From Collinsella aerofaciens (GTDB lineage: Bacteria > Actinomycetota > Coriobacteriia > Coriobacteriales > Coriobacteriaceae): a DNA stretch of 64,000 bases. A program made the translations under genes and the position numbers. The stretch lies in contig NZ_JAQLEM010000003.1 in assembly GCF_028209885.1 (NCBI RefSeq), positions 43,058 to 107,057 on the forward strand. The letters run 5' to 3'. Of the stretch, positions 45,870 through 55,707 are shown piece after piece. Positions within the stretch are counted from its first letter, which is position 1; every line of letters begins with the position of its first letter. The notes beneath the pieces are model-generated. The model searched no databases. It was not told the DNA's origin and saw only the letters and a program-made list of their open reading frames with translations.

Positions 45870-48116
45870 TTACTTGCGCTTGCCGCCGCCGTCACCGGGG
45901 CGACGGGAGCTGCCGCCGCGCTTGCCGCCACGGCTGTTGCCATAGCTGCCACGGTTATCGCGACCGCCGGCACGGCCGCCACGGGAGCCGGTCTGGTTGC
46001 CGCCACGCCCGCCACGATAGCCGCCACGACGCTCCTCGCGGGTATCGTCGTAGTTGCGCCAATCATCGCGACGATCGCGGCTGGCACGCGGGTCACGACG
46101 ATCGCGTGACCCGTTAGAACGACCAGCGCCGCTGCGGCTGCCGTTGCCGCGAGCACCCTCGCGGCGCTCGCCACCACGGCCCCCGCGCTCATCAAATCGC
46201 TTGCCGCCGCGGGACTCGCCACCGCGGGCACCGCGCTCACCACGGCCCTCGCCGCCATGACGCTCATCACGGCCACCGCGCTCGTCATCGCGACCGGAAC
46301 GACGACGGTTGCCCGCACCACGCTTGCCGCCGCGCGAGCCACGGCCCTCGTCCTCGCGCTCAACACGGCGACGACCGCCGCGGTCCTCGTCCTCGCGGCG
46401 ACGGCGATGTGCCTCGCCCTGGAACTGCTTAGCACGGCGCTCGGCACGGTTGCCGCGCGGGGCCTGCTCGACGGCAGCGCCAGCACGCTCCTCGGCAGCC
46501 ACCTCGCGGGCCACGCTCTCCACGGCCTCGTCCACGCGAGCCTGAACGCCCTCGCGCACGCGGGTCTTGCCGCCGCGCTTGGGACGGCTCGGACGCTCAC
46601 CGTCGCCGCGACGCTCGTCTCGACCGCGGTTGGAACGACCGGCCACATCACCGTAATCGTCGCCGTTGCGTTTGCCGTCGCGACGCGCCTGCTCAAGCTT
46701 CTTCTTGCTCTTGGACTTGCCGCGCTTGGTCTTCTTCTTCACCTTAAAGGCCGCAGGATCGCGCTCGGGGTCAACCGCGGGCGGATTGGGGCCCACATGC
46801 AGGTCGCCGGCCTCGTAGATGTCGGCGGTCTTGTCCATGAGCTTCTCGATCTCGTAGAACTCATCGACATCCTGCTCGGTCACAAACGTGATGGCCCAGC
46901 CCAGCTCGCCGGCGCGGCCCGTACGGCCAATACGGTGGATGTAGTCGGTCGGCTCGGCCGGCACGTCAAAGTTCACGACGTAGCGCACGTCGCTGATGTC
47001 GATGCCGCGGGCGAGCACGTCGGTTGCCACCAGCACGTCGACGGTGCCGTCGCGGAAGGCCGAAAGGGCACGCTCGCGCTGGGCCTGGCTGCGGTTGCCG
47101 TGAATCGCGGCGGCCTTGATGCCCTTACGCTCCAGACGACGGCAGCAGCTGTCGGCGCGGTGCTTGGTGCGCATGAAGACGATAGTGCGCTCCGGGCCCT
47201 CCTTCTTGAGGAACTCGGGCAGCAGGTTGTTCTTGGCCTCGATGGACACCGGGAATACAAACTGGTCGACGGTGTCGGCGGTCGACGTAGCGGGCGCGAT
47301 CTCCACGCGGGCCGGGTCGCTCACTAGATCGGTGATCTCGCCCACGGCCTCCTCGTCGAGGGTCGCCGAGAACAGCAGCGTCTGGCGCTCGGCCGGCGTC
47401 TCGCGCACAATGCGGCGGACGGCGGGCAAAAAGCCCATATCGAGCATGCGGTCGGCCTCGTCGAGTACCAGCACTTTGACCTCGCCCAGGTGGCAGGCAC
47501 CCTGCTCGATCAGATCGACCAGACGGCCCGGCGTTGCGACCAGGATGTCGCAGCCGTACTTAAGTGCCGCGGTCTGCGGCTTGTAGCTCACGCCGCCCAC
47601 GACGGTCACGGCAACATGGCCGGTAACGTCGGCGATTTTGCTTGCGACCTCGTCGATCTGCTGGGCAAGCTCGCGCGTAGGGGTGATGACGAGCATCACG
47701 GGGCCACGGCCGTTGCCCTCGGGCTTTTTAACACCGCGACGGCGGTTGCGGCCGCCGCGCTCGCGCACGGGTTTGGGAGGAGCGATGTGCTCCAGATTGT
47801 TCATGGTCGGCAGCAAAAAGGCAGCCGTCTTGCCGGTGCCGGTCTGAGCGGCGGCAAGCAGGTCACGGCCCTCGAGCACCACAGGGATGGAGCCGGCCTG
47901 AACAGGCGTTGGCGCCGTGTAGCCCAGGTTCTCGATAGCACGAAGCATCTCGTCGGAAAGCCCCAGCTCGTCAAAGGCGGGCAGGCTCTCGGTAGCGGAC
48001 TCGACGGCCTGGGCAGCATTTGCCTCGTCGGCGGCATCGAAGGCAGCCTGGGTCATGGCCTCGCGGGTCTCGTCCAGAATCTCGGCGTCCGTGACGTCGG
48101 ATACAGAATTACGCAT
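45870..48116 (-). CDS. DEAD-box RNA helicase with long Arg/Gly-rich tail
   Basis: A 748-residue RNA helicase of the CshA/RhlE/DeaD type, likely active in ribosome assembly or mRNA turnover. Motifs: Q motif (GYTAPTPVQAGSIP), I (AQTGTGKT), Ia (PTRELAQQ), II (VLDEADRMLD), III (FSATLDEEA), V (ATDVLARGID) and VI (HRIGRTGRAG). From about residue 470 the protein is a Lys- then Arg/Gly/Asp/Glu-rich low-complexity tail of about 270 residues, unusually long, suited to RNA binding or condensation. ATG 48116 follows AAGGAAC. Confidence 0.92.
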   Translation of the reverse strand: MRNSVSDVTDAEILDETREAMTQAAFDAADEANAAQAVESATESLPAFDELGLSDEMLRAIENLGYTAPTPVQAGSIPVVLEGRDLLAAAQTGTGKTAAFLLPTMNNLEHIAPPKPVRERGGRNRRRGVKKPEGNGRGPVMLVITPTRELAQQIDEVASKIADVTGHVAVTVVGGVSYKPQTAALKYGCDILVATPGRLVDLIEQGACHLGEVKVLVLDEADRMLDMGFLPAVRRIVRETPAERQTLLFSATLDEEAVGEITDLVSDPARVEIAPATSTADTVDQFVFPVSIEAKNNLLPEFLKKEGPERTIVFMRTKHRADSCCRRLERKGIKAAAIHGNRSQAQRERALSAFRDGTVDVLVATDVLARGIDISDVRYVVNFDVPAEPTDYIHRIGRTGRAGELGWAITFVTEQDVDEFYEIEKLMDKTADIYEAGDLHVGPNPPAVDPERDPAAFKVKKKTKRGKSKSKKKLEQARRDGKRNGDDYGDVAGRSNRGRDERRGDGERPSRPKRGGKTRVREGVQARVDEAVESVAREVAAEERAGAAVEQAPRGNRAERRAKQFQGEAHRRRREDEDRGGRRRVEREDEGRGSRGGKRGAGNRRRSGRDDERGGRDERHGGEGRGERGARGGESRGGKRFDERGGRGGERREGARGNGSRSGAGRSNGSRDRRDPRASRDRRDDWRNYDDTREERRGGYRGGRGGNQTGSRGGRAGGRDNRGSYGNSRGGKRGGSSRRPGDGGGKRK

Positions 48117-48704
48117 ATGTCGTTGTTCCTTATCTGCACGCGTTATGGGCACGGCATGCGGCCGCACGGGCGTGCTTGGTAGTGCGCTAATACATACAAA
48201 AACGGGTGCGCACAGAGAGGACGTTGCTCAGCACGCTGGCGATCGCTTTGGCAGCTCTATCACGCGCCGTCCAGACGCAGCAGCTCTAAGCGATGGAGCA
48301 GATTCGCCGCCGGTTAGTATACCCGTGCTTCGCATGCCCCCACGTAAACCACAGATGACGAGGTGGACGAGGTGGGCCCGGCTGATTGTCTCAATCTGTA
48401 ACATCTACAGGGCGAATCTTCCTCTACGTGTTACAGATCGAGACAAACGGTCGACACGGCTCACAAACGTCTCAATCTGTAACAGTTAACGAGTAAAATC
48501 GGCCCTAATTGTTATAGATCAAGACAGAGGGGGATTTCCGTCCAGTCCAAACCAAATCTCTCAGTCTTCCTGCAATTTCGAACATGTGGCCTATAATGTT
48601 GCTTTGGTTACGCTATATATTGCGCAGCCATTTAATACGTCGCCCACCGGGGGCCATTAATTCCTATCGCCATATTGGCTAGGAAGCAATCAAAGGAGGT
48701 ATCC
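48117..48704. other. 588-bp gap with repeat cluster A and a promoter
   Basis: Besides the two 59-bp palindromic units (48387-48526), the right end has a TATAAT at 48592-48597, a plausible -10 for the FHA gene about 110 bp downstream, with a weak TTCCTG at 48567-48572 (spacer 19). Nothing else recognisable is present. Confidence 0.5.
48387..48526 (+). repeat. 59-bp palindromic unit cluster A (2 units)
   Basis: Units at 48387-48445 and 48468-48526, each 59 bp: a 17-bp arm of the type TGTCTCAATCTGTAACA, a 25-bp loop and the inverse arm. The 22-bp gap between them contains CGGTCGAC, which recurs at the same offset in cluster D. The second unit has two arm mismatches. Confidence 0.9.
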
Positions 48705-49667
48705 GTGGCAGCAGAGACGCCTTGCTCGGTCCTCTATAACGATATTCGCTCGTTCGGCGGTCTTAAACATCTCGAGATCGCCCGAATGCTTATCAACGGA
48801 AACTCTTATCTCGGCAGTACCCTGCTCGAGAAATGCTCTTCCAACCGCTCGTATCTCACCCGTTACATCGTCCATCGCAAGCCTGACCAGTGCGCGCCCG
48901 CCATCTACAGCGACTTTACCGTCACCACGCTCAACCTTTCCTCGGCAATCTGCAGCAAGCTCGGCGGCGGCGAGTCCGCCTATCGGGCAATCGCCGAGCA
49001 CTATCGCGGTCCGGCCGCCAACGAAATGATGTCGGCTCTCGCCAGCTACAAGCTGGACAGCCGCCTATATGCAAATGCCCTCAATCGCATCGACAACTTT
49101 GACGGCAATGCCGTGCGCGAGAAAAGCACGCTTTACCTTATGCTCTTTGTGGCAACGGGGGCGCTCGCCGATCCCGTTCAGGGCGTGGCCACCGTCGAGC
49201 GCTTTTGCGACAGCAAGACGGGCGGGCACTTTGGCACCACCGAAACTACCGTCGGACGTGGCTTTATGAGCAGCCTGGAGCAGCCGCGCACCGTCGCCCC
49301 CAACCTCGGTCTGCTCAGAACCCATGCCGACAACTGCGCCGACATGCAAATCCATCCCCTCACACGCAATCCGCGCGGCACCGTGATTGGTTCTTTGCCC
49401 AAAACCTCGCCCAGCATCACCGATGTAGGCGCCGACGCCTCGCGCGAGCATCTTCGTATTTGGCTCGAGGGTGAGCACTGGTACGCCCAGGGCCTTGGAT
49501 CGACCAACGGCACAGTGCTCGAATCGGGCGCGGGCGACGGCGATATTGTGATTGAGCCGCCGCGCGACCAACGCGAGCCCGGCAAAGTCTATCCCCCCGT
49601 GGAAATCGCCAACAGCGACAGGCTCCATCTGGGTCTCTACACGACATTCCTTGTCATTGTGGACTAG
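48705..49667 (+). CDS. FHA-domain protein
   Basis: A 320-residue protein. The C-terminal third is an FHA phosphothreonine-binding domain (ASREHLRIWLEGEHWYAQ, GSTNGTVLESG). The N-terminal 200 residues are helical and unrecognised. Its neighbour downstream is a Ser/Thr kinase, so it is a likely substrate or reader of that kinase. GTG 48705 has an excellent AAAGGAGG; an upstream in-frame ATG at 48675 lacks one. Confidence 0.85.
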   Translation: MAAETPCSVLYNDIRSFGGLKHLEIARMLINGNSYLGSTLLEKCSSNRSYLTRYIVHRKPDQCAPAIYSDFTVTTLNLSSAICSKLGGGESAYRAIAEHYRGPAANEMMSALASYKLDSRLYANALNRIDNFDGNAVREKSTLYLMLFVATGALADPVQGVATVERFCDSKTGGHFGTTETTVGRGFMSSLEQPRTVAPNLGLLRTHADNCADMQIHPLTRNPRGTVIGSLPKTSPSITDVGADASREHLRIWLEGEHWYAQGLGSTNGTVLESGAGDGDIVIEPPRDQREPGKVYPPVEIANSDRLHLGLYTTFLVIVD

Positions 49668-49745
49668 CACGGACAGCGATCGGAAGACGGTCGCCGTCCG
49701 TCTTTCGTCTTCTACCTTCTGCGTCGTAAACGACAATACTCAGCG

Positions 49746-49806
49746 GTACACGTGAGCAGTGCGGCTATCATGGTACTTTACCGATATCCGCACTGCTCAC
49801 GTGTAC
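49746..49806. repeat. perfect 19-bp inverted repeat between FHA and kinase genes
   Basis: GTACACGTGAGCAGTGCGG at 49746-49764 and its exact inverse at 49788-49806, 23 bp apart. No T-run follows, so it is a poor terminator. It sits 32 bp before the kinase start and could attenuate, stabilise or be another mobile palindrome. Confidence 0.8.
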
Positions 49807-49838
49807 GCGCGGCAACCCATGCCAGACAAAGGAACGCC

Positions 49839-51923
49839 ATGGATACTACCGATAGCGCCTATGGCGACAAACTCATCCGTCTCGATACGTTCGATACCGC
49901 CGTGGCGGTCGACCCCAGCGCCGAGGACGACGCCAAGCGTCGGTTTATGACGCTTATTCTCCAGACGGCCCACCGCAACAACGGCAACATCGGGCACGTG
50001 CTGCGCGCGACCAACACGAGCGGCGAGGTCTTTGCCGTCAAGCTACTCAAGGACAACGCCATCCTTTCCGGCCAAGCCCCCGACCGCTCCGCCGAGCAAT
50101 CGGCCGCGCACCTGGCCAACACCGCTGCGCTGTTCGAGGAGTACCGTCATCTGTGTACCGTCTCGCACCTGCACGGATTTCCGCGCGTCTATGGCTACGG
50201 ATCGTGCGAGGACGACCCGCTCATCCTCATGGAGTGGATCGAGGGCACCTCACTCAAGCAGGCGCTGCCCCTGCTTCCGCACGACGCCTCGGGCGGGCTG
50301 ACCACCCAGATGGTCGCCGCCGTCGGAAACGCCGTGCTTCGTGCGCTCTTGATGACCCAAGGCCTCGTGAATCCGGTCATCCATCGCGACCTGTCGCCTG
50401 CCAATATCATGTTCCGCACCACCAGCCGAACGCTCGAGCAGCAGATTGCTGATTGTTCCTTTGACCCCTGCCTCATCGACATGGGCTCCGCGACCATGGC
50501 TCTCGGCGACGACACGATCACCCGGCGCGCCGACATCTGGCGCTTTGCCACGCCCGCATACGCCGCGCCCGAGATGCTCACGCAGGATATCGAAGGCATC
50601 GCGGCCCTTCGCCGTTCGCCGGCAATCGACGTCTATGCGCTTTCGAGCATTCTGTACCAGCTCTACAGCGGTCGCAAACCGTTTGACTTTGAGTCGACGG
50701 ACGCCGCTGCAACCGGCTCGTTCTATCTCGTAAAGACCAAGACCAAGCCGGCACCGCTCGAGCCGCGCTGCGAGGGCGATGAAGCGCTCGTCCAAATCAT
50801 CATGAAGGGTCTCTCAGTCGAGCAGTGCGATCGTCCCACCGAGCAGCAGATGCTCGAGGTGCTCTCGGCATACCTCACCGATGCCGAATCCGAGGGCCGC
50901 GAAAGCACAGGAGACGAGGCCGCGATTGATATCGATTCTGGCACGCACCTTAAGGTCGACGTCGCCGGCGAGCGCGCACGAGAGATCCTGAATCAGGCCC
51001 GTCACGATGCCATGACCCGCCGCCGCTTTATTATCGGCGGCGCTATCGCAGCCGTTGCGGGGCTCAGCGTTATCGGGGCGGCAACCCATGGCTTTGGCAT
51101 CCCCGACTACCTTGACGGCATCCGCGGTTCGCTTGACGACTACACCTGGGATCAGCTGCAGGAGATTTCGCTCAAGATTAAGGCCGCCGAGACCCGTAGC
51201 GAGGCACGCGAGATTGCCAAGCGCTATCATCTGCTCGATGCCGATGGGCATATCCCCTATCCGTGTACCAAGCGTGTCACGCTCACCAACGGGCTGCAGG
51301 TTGGCGCGCAGCTTGTGGGCATCCGCCACGATGAGCTCCTGGACGGGACGGGCAAGGCCGGACTGACGTTTATGTTCGATGCGGGTATTGCCGAGCGCAA
51401 CGCTGCAGCTGAACCGCCGAGCGCCGGCTGGGCAGATTGCGAGCTGCGGGAATGGCTCAACGGCGACGGCCTTAAGCTGCTACCCAACGAGTTGCGCGCG
51501 CTCATTAAAGGGGTCAAGAAGATCTCGAATAACGTTGGCGCCGCCAGAAGCGCATCGTGCCTGAGCGAGCTGCCCGCAACTCTTTGGCTGCCCGCCATGG
51601 TCGAGCTGTGCGGAGTGCAGCCGCCCGAGTCGTTTACCGAGGGCTTTCACTACCTGGCCGACATCTATAACGGCGAGGGCAAGGAGTATCAGCTCTTCCG
51701 CGAGCTCAAGGTAAGTCCGTATACCACGAACGAGACGTTGGTTCGCCAGTGGAAGGGCAAGGACACCTGTTGGTGGGAACGAACGGCAAGTCCCGACACA
51801 TCGGAGAGCGAAGGCACACTCTATATGAACCGCGTGGGACGCGACGGCGACGTCTTTACGTACGCAACGCCTGCGGAAAAGCCAAACAAGCTAACCTGTG
51901 TGATTCCCGGGTTCTGTATCTAG
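49839..51923 (+). CDS. membrane-linked Ser/Thr protein kinase with C-terminal DUF6273-like domain
   Basis: A 694-residue protein. The kinase domain (about residues 30-320) has an ATP Lys in EVFAVKLLKDN, catalytic loop VIHRDLSPANIMF, DMG in place of DFG (CLIDMGSA) and YAAPEM. One membrane segment follows near residue 400 (FIIGGAIAAVAGLSVIGA). The outer part has a DUF6273-like region (LREWLNGDGLKLLPNELRALIKG, ending in TLWLPAMVELCG) of unknown role. Like PknB-type kinases it may sense an external signal. ATG 49839 follows AAAGGAACG. Confidence 0.88.
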   Translation: MDTTDSAYGDKLIRLDTFDTAVAVDPSAEDDAKRRFMTLILQTAHRNNGNIGHVLRATNTSGEVFAVKLLKDNAILSGQAPDRSAEQSAAHLANTAALFEEYRHLCTVSHLHGFPRVYGYGSCEDDPLILMEWIEGTSLKQALPLLPHDASGGLTTQMVAAVGNAVLRALLMTQGLVNPVIHRDLSPANIMFRTTSRTLEQQIADCSFDPCLIDMGSATMALGDDTITRRADIWRFATPAYAAPEMLTQDIEGIAALRRSPAIDVYALSSILYQLYSGRKPFDFESTDAAATGSFYLVKTKTKPAPLEPRCEGDEALVQIIMKGLSVEQCDRPTEQQMLEVLSAYLTDAESEGRESTGDEAAIDIDSGTHLKVDVAGERAREILNQARHDAMTRRRFIIGGAIAAVAGLSVIGAATHGFGIPDYLDGIRGSLDDYTWDQLQEISLKIKAAETRSEAREIAKRYHLLDADGHIPYPCTKRVTLTNGLQVGAQLVGIRHDELLDGTGKAGLTFMFDAGIAERNAAAEPPSAGWADCELREWLNGDGLKLLPNELRALIKGVKKISNNVGAARSASCLSELPATLWLPAMVELCGVQPPESFTEGFHYLADIYNGEGKEYQLFRELKVSPYTTNETLVRQWKGKDTCWWERTASPDTSESEGTLYMNRVGRDGDVFTYATPAEKPNKLTCVIPGFCI

Positions 51924-52243
51924 GCGGCGGGCGTCTTGCCATGACGGGACCCCTCCCCGGCAATTGTCTCGATCTGTAACACTAGCTCGGCAGATACAGG
52001 TCTAGATGTTACAGATCGAGACAAACCCCAACCCCGCGAGACAACGTCTCAATCAGTAACAGTAAAGGGTCAAAAACCTCTCTAGATGTTACAGAACGAG
52101 ACATTAGCTTGCCGAGAACTTCGCCTCGTAAATGTGATTCAAGTGTGTCGATATTTCCTTGCCAATGTTGCGCAACAGGAACCCTTTCGGCGGTCGTAAC
52201 GTACGAATTGTCATAGGTACCCCTTCAACGATTGGGAGAAGAA
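51924..52243. other. 320-bp gap with repeat cluster B
   Basis: Apart from the two palindromic units at 51965-52103 this gap holds only the leader of the surface-protein gene, ending in GGGAG before its ATG. I see no terminator hairpin of the usual kind after the kinase gene. Confidence 0.5.
51965..52103 (+). repeat. 59-bp palindromic unit cluster B (2 units)
   Basis: Units at 51965-52023 and 52045-52103, both 59 bp with 25-bp loops, 21 bp apart. The spacer contains CCCCAACC, also present in the spacer at 62694-62714. The second unit has small arm changes (AATCAGTAAC, GAACGAGACA). Confidence 0.9.
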
Positions 52244-55200
52244 ATGGCAAAGTACGCACCTAAACACTTGGAAGTCTCAGGCGGCGCCGAGTCTCGCCCC
52301 ACATTCTCGGGCCATAAGGCAACACGACTCGCCATCACCGCGGCAACCACCATCGCTATGACTGGCTCGTCGCTGCTCGCGCCGTTCTCGGCATTTGCCA
52401 ACGATGTGAGTGATACCACGGCACAGGACGCGATCATGTCCCCGCTTGCCGTCCGCGCCGGCGAGGCGGCAGGCTCCGCAGTAAAGGCAAACGCCCAGAA
52501 GATTGCCGACTTGCAGGCCGCAATCGACGCCGCAAAGGCCGCCGAGGCAGACGCCAAATCCGACTACGACACGGCGGCTGCCCCCTATACCGAAAAGCAG
52601 GTGGCACGCGACAACGCCCAGACCGCCTACGACGCCTCCGTCTCCGATAATTCGCAGGCAGAAGCCGCCGCGCGTGCCGAATACGCCCGTCAGCTCGACG
52701 AAAGCGTCAAGGCGGCTGACAGCGCCAGCGCCACGCTGAAGGATGCCCGGAGCAAGCTCGATGCTGCCAAGGCCGATGCCGAGAGCAAGGCAAAGGCACT
52801 CGACTCCGCAAAGCAGTCGGCAGCCGATACGCAGGCCAAGCTCGAGGCAGCCCAGAAGGCAGCCGCCAACGCAACGCCGGAGGAAATCAAGGTCGCCGAG
52901 CAGGCTGCCGCAGATGCGCAGGCCGCTCTGAACCAAGCAAAGGCTGCGAAGGCCGCTGCCGATTCCGCGCTCGCCGATGCCCAACAGGCTCAGAGCGCCG
53001 CGCAGAGTGCTTACGACGAGGCGGCAGGCACGCTGGCTTCCGCTCAGCAGGAAAAGACCGCCGCGGATGGTAAGGCGGCTGAGGCACAGGCGGCATACGA
53101 CAGCGCACAAGCCGATTTGGCGGCCGCAAAGGCAGGCGCTGAGGGCCCGGAGTATGACGCCGCCCAGGCAAAGGTCGATGCTGCCCAAAGCGCACTCGAC
53201 CAGGCGAAGCAGCAGCAGGCGGCTGCCGAAGCAGGCCTTTCTCAGGCAAATAGCGACGTTGCATCCAAGCAGGACGCCCTCACCGGTGCCGAAAGCGAGC
53301 TCGAAGCCAAGAAGCAGACAGTCGCAGCAGCCGAAAATGATGTAACGGCAGCCCAGACGAAAGCCGATGCGGCGCAATCGGAGTTGACCTCGGCAAAGCA
53401 GGCACATGCTACCGAACTGGAGAAAGCAAAGGCCGCTCAGAAACAAGTCGATCAGGCAAAAGCCGAGAAGGAGCAGGCAGACAAGGCGCTCAAAACTGCC
53501 AAGGCAAACCAGGCGGCCGCCGATCAAGCCGTTATCGATGCACAGAAAGCATACGATACGTGCAAGGCGGCAACCGATAAGGCAACGACGGCGGAGGCGC
53601 AGAGCGTCATCGGCTTCTACCAGTTCATCGGTGCCAACGACGCTGCAAACATCATCTATAGGCAGAGCGATAAAAACCCGACGACCATTGGCGATAAAAA
53701 AGACGGCACGTCACTCGACAACGCCAAGCTTTCGTTTGGCAAGCTGCGCGAAATTAATGAATATCGCAAAAGCGTCGGCCTTAGCGAGCTTAAGGTAACG
53801 GCAGAGCAAATGGCAATCGCTCAGTCTGATTCCAATTACTCCGACGCAACGAAGGGGCACTCAGACTATGCCGGATTTGAAAATGCCGCTTGGAACTTCA
53901 GCACGAAAGAAAACATCGCGCACCAATGGGTTGATGGCGAAAAGAAAATATTTGACGATGCTGCAGCGAAAGCCGGCCTTGGCAACGTTGCCCCCAAAGA
54001 TGCTTGGAAGACTTTCTGGAGTCACGGTACCGAATTCGGAGCCCAAGGCGTGGGTTTTGGCACCGTCGGCCATTATTTGAATATCGTACAACCTAACGCC
54101 AAAACCATGGGATACGGCATCAACTCGCGCGGAACCCTTTGGCCGTATGTGTTCGTCTTGGAGATCGACAATAATTACGGTTCGTACGAGAAAGAATACT
54201 CGATCGATGAACTCGAGAATCTCTTTGATCAGTATCAGCTGAGCCTCTCCAAAGCCAGCGAAAAGCTCGCCGCCGCAAAGACGGACCTTGAACAAAAGCG
54301 CAGCACAGCGGCATCGAAAGCCAATGCCGTAAAGGTAGCTGAGACCCTCGTCGCTCAAAAGCAGGAAGGCGTTGATACCGCGAACAGCAACCTTGCCGCC
54401 AAGAACGACAGCGCAGCAAGTGCCGCCGCCGCTGTTGCCCTAGCAGAGCAGAATCTCGCCAAGGCAAACGGAAAAGTTACCGAAGCCGAAGACCAGGTCA
54501 AAGCCGCCCAAAGTAACGTGGCGACCGCAGAGCAGGTCGTCAACCAGAAGCGCGCCGAGCTTAAGGCATCGCAAGAGCAAGCCGCTCAGAGTCAGAAGAA
54601 GGTTGATGACGCCAAGGCAGAAACTCTCGTAAAGCAGCAGGCTCTGCAAGATGCAAAGAAGGAACTTGCCAAGTATTCTGCCGATGTTGCTGCGGCTCAG
54701 GAAAAGGCTGACAAGGCCCATCAAACGCTTGATGAAGCCACGGCAGCCCAGACGTCTGCCCAGAGTGCTCTCGAAAAGGCGGAGCGCGACGCGGCTGCCA
54801 AGAAGCAGGCCCTCGACACCGCGAAGGACAACGCCGAGGCCAAGGCGGCGACCGCGGAGCACGCTGCGAGCGATCTGACCACGGCGAAAAACGACTTTGC
54901 TTCAAAGAAGGCCCATGCCGACGCCCTGAGCAACGCGGCCAACAATCTTACCGCGGCCAAGGCGGCCAAGAAGGACGCCGACGCAGCAGTGACTGAGGCC
55001 GGAGTCGCCCTTGGTGCGGCAAATGATGCCATCGCGAACGCCGAACAGGCGATCGAGAATTCTCAGGCCGCATCGGATGCCGCTGTCGCTACCCTCGGAA
55101 AGCTAAAGTCCATCAACGTCGAAAACGGCATTGCTACTGGCTCTGATGCAAACGCGAATGATACGCTCAATGCCCTCTTTGCCAAGTGCGTCGCCGCCAA

Positions 55201-55579
55201 GCAGGCAGAACATAACGCAAAGGCCGCACTTGATGCCGCTCAGGCAGACCTTGATGCTGCGACGCCCGCCTACACCGCAGCGCTCAATGCCTACAACGAG
55301 GCGAAGGCAAAACGCGTAGCCGCCGAGCAAGCCCTGAAGGACGAGATCGCCCGCCAGGAGCAAGAGGCAGCGAAGGCCGAGCAGGCCAAGATCACGCAGG
55401 CTGCCGCTAAGCCGGCTGCTGGAAAGCCGTCTACCGGCAACGCCAAGACGGCCGCCAACTCGGCACTTCCCACCACAGGCGACAATGCTGCGCTCACCGG
55501 TGAGACGTTTGTCATCGGAGGTGTCGTGCTCGTAGCCGCTGGCGTCTTCCTGACCGACAAGAAGCGTCGTCAGGAGTAA
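52244..55579 (+). CDS. LPXTG-anchored coiled-coil surface protein with internal CAP domain
   Basis: An 1111-residue exported protein. Signal peptide: hydrophobic LAITAATTIAMTGSSLLAPF then AFA. Long Ala/Lys/Glu/Gln coiled-coil arms (about 70-430 and 650-1050) flank a central CAP/SCP-like domain. The CAP signature residues are visible: REINEYRKSVGL, KGHSDY (His), STKENIAH (Glu) and TVGHYLNIVQP (His). The C-terminus is a sortase signal: LPTTGD, hydrophobic stretch, KKRR. It probably acts as a fibrous adhesin or wall-linked effector. ATG 52244 follows GGGAG. Confidence 0.9.
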   Translation: MAKYAPKHLEVSGGAESRPTFSGHKATRLAITAATTIAMTGSSLLAPFSAFANDVSDTTAQDAIMSPLAVRAGEAAGSAVKANAQKIADLQAAIDAAKAAEADAKSDYDTAAAPYTEKQVARDNAQTAYDASVSDNSQAEAAARAEYARQLDESVKAADSASATLKDARSKLDAAKADAESKAKALDSAKQSAADTQAKLEAAQKAAANATPEEIKVAEQAAADAQAALNQAKAAKAAADSALADAQQAQSAAQSAYDEAAGTLASAQQEKTAADGKAAEAQAAYDSAQADLAAAKAGAEGPEYDAAQAKVDAAQSALDQAKQQQAAAEAGLSQANSDVASKQDALTGAESELEAKKQTVAAAENDVTAAQTKADAAQSELTSAKQAHATELEKAKAAQKQVDQAKAEKEQADKALKTAKANQAAADQAVIDAQKAYDTCKAATDKATTAEAQSVIGFYQFIGANDAANIIYRQSDKNPTTIGDKKDGTSLDNAKLSFGKLREINEYRKSVGLSELKVTAEQMAIAQSDSNYSDATKGHSDYAGFENAAWNFSTKENIAHQWVDGEKKIFDDAAAKAGLGNVAPKDAWKTFWSHGTEFGAQGVGFGTVGHYLNIVQPNAKTMGYGINSRGTLWPYVFVLEIDNNYGSYEKEYSIDELENLFDQYQLSLSKASEKLAAAKTDLEQKRSTAASKANAVKVAETLVAQKQEGVDTANSNLAAKNDSAASAAAAVALAEQNLAKANGKVTEAEDQVKAAQSNVATAEQVVNQKRAELKASQEQAAQSQKKVDDAKAETLVKQQALQDAKKELAKYSADVAAAQEKADKAHQTLDEATAAQTSAQSALEKAERDAAAKKQALDTAKDNAEAKAATAEHAASDLTTAKNDFASKKAHADALSNAANNLTAAKAAKKDADAAVTEAGVALGAANDAIANAEQAIENSQAASDAAVATLGKLKSINVENGIATGSDANANDTLNALFAKCVAAKQAEHNAKAALDAAQADLDAATPAYTAALNAYNEAKAKRVAAEQALKDEIARQEQEAAKAEQAKITQAAAKPAAGKPSTGNAKTAANSALPTTGDNAALTGETFVIGGVVLVAAGVFLTDKKRRQE

Positions 55580-55638
55580 GGATTTCAGGAGGACGGCTTC
55601 TCCTCCCTCCCACCGCTTCGCAAACCCTGCCCAGCATC

Positions 55639-55675
55639 CGCCGGGGCGCCCATCACGCGGGCGCCCCGGCGTTTT
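55639..55675 (+). terminator. intrinsic terminator after surface-protein gene
   Basis: CGCCGGGGCGCCC (55639-55651) and GGGCGCCCCGGCG (55659-55671) form a 13-bp stem followed by TTTTACGTT. Confidence 0.85.
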
Positions 55676-55707
55676 ACGTTGTATGCCCGGGGCATCTGCT
55701 CCGAGAT

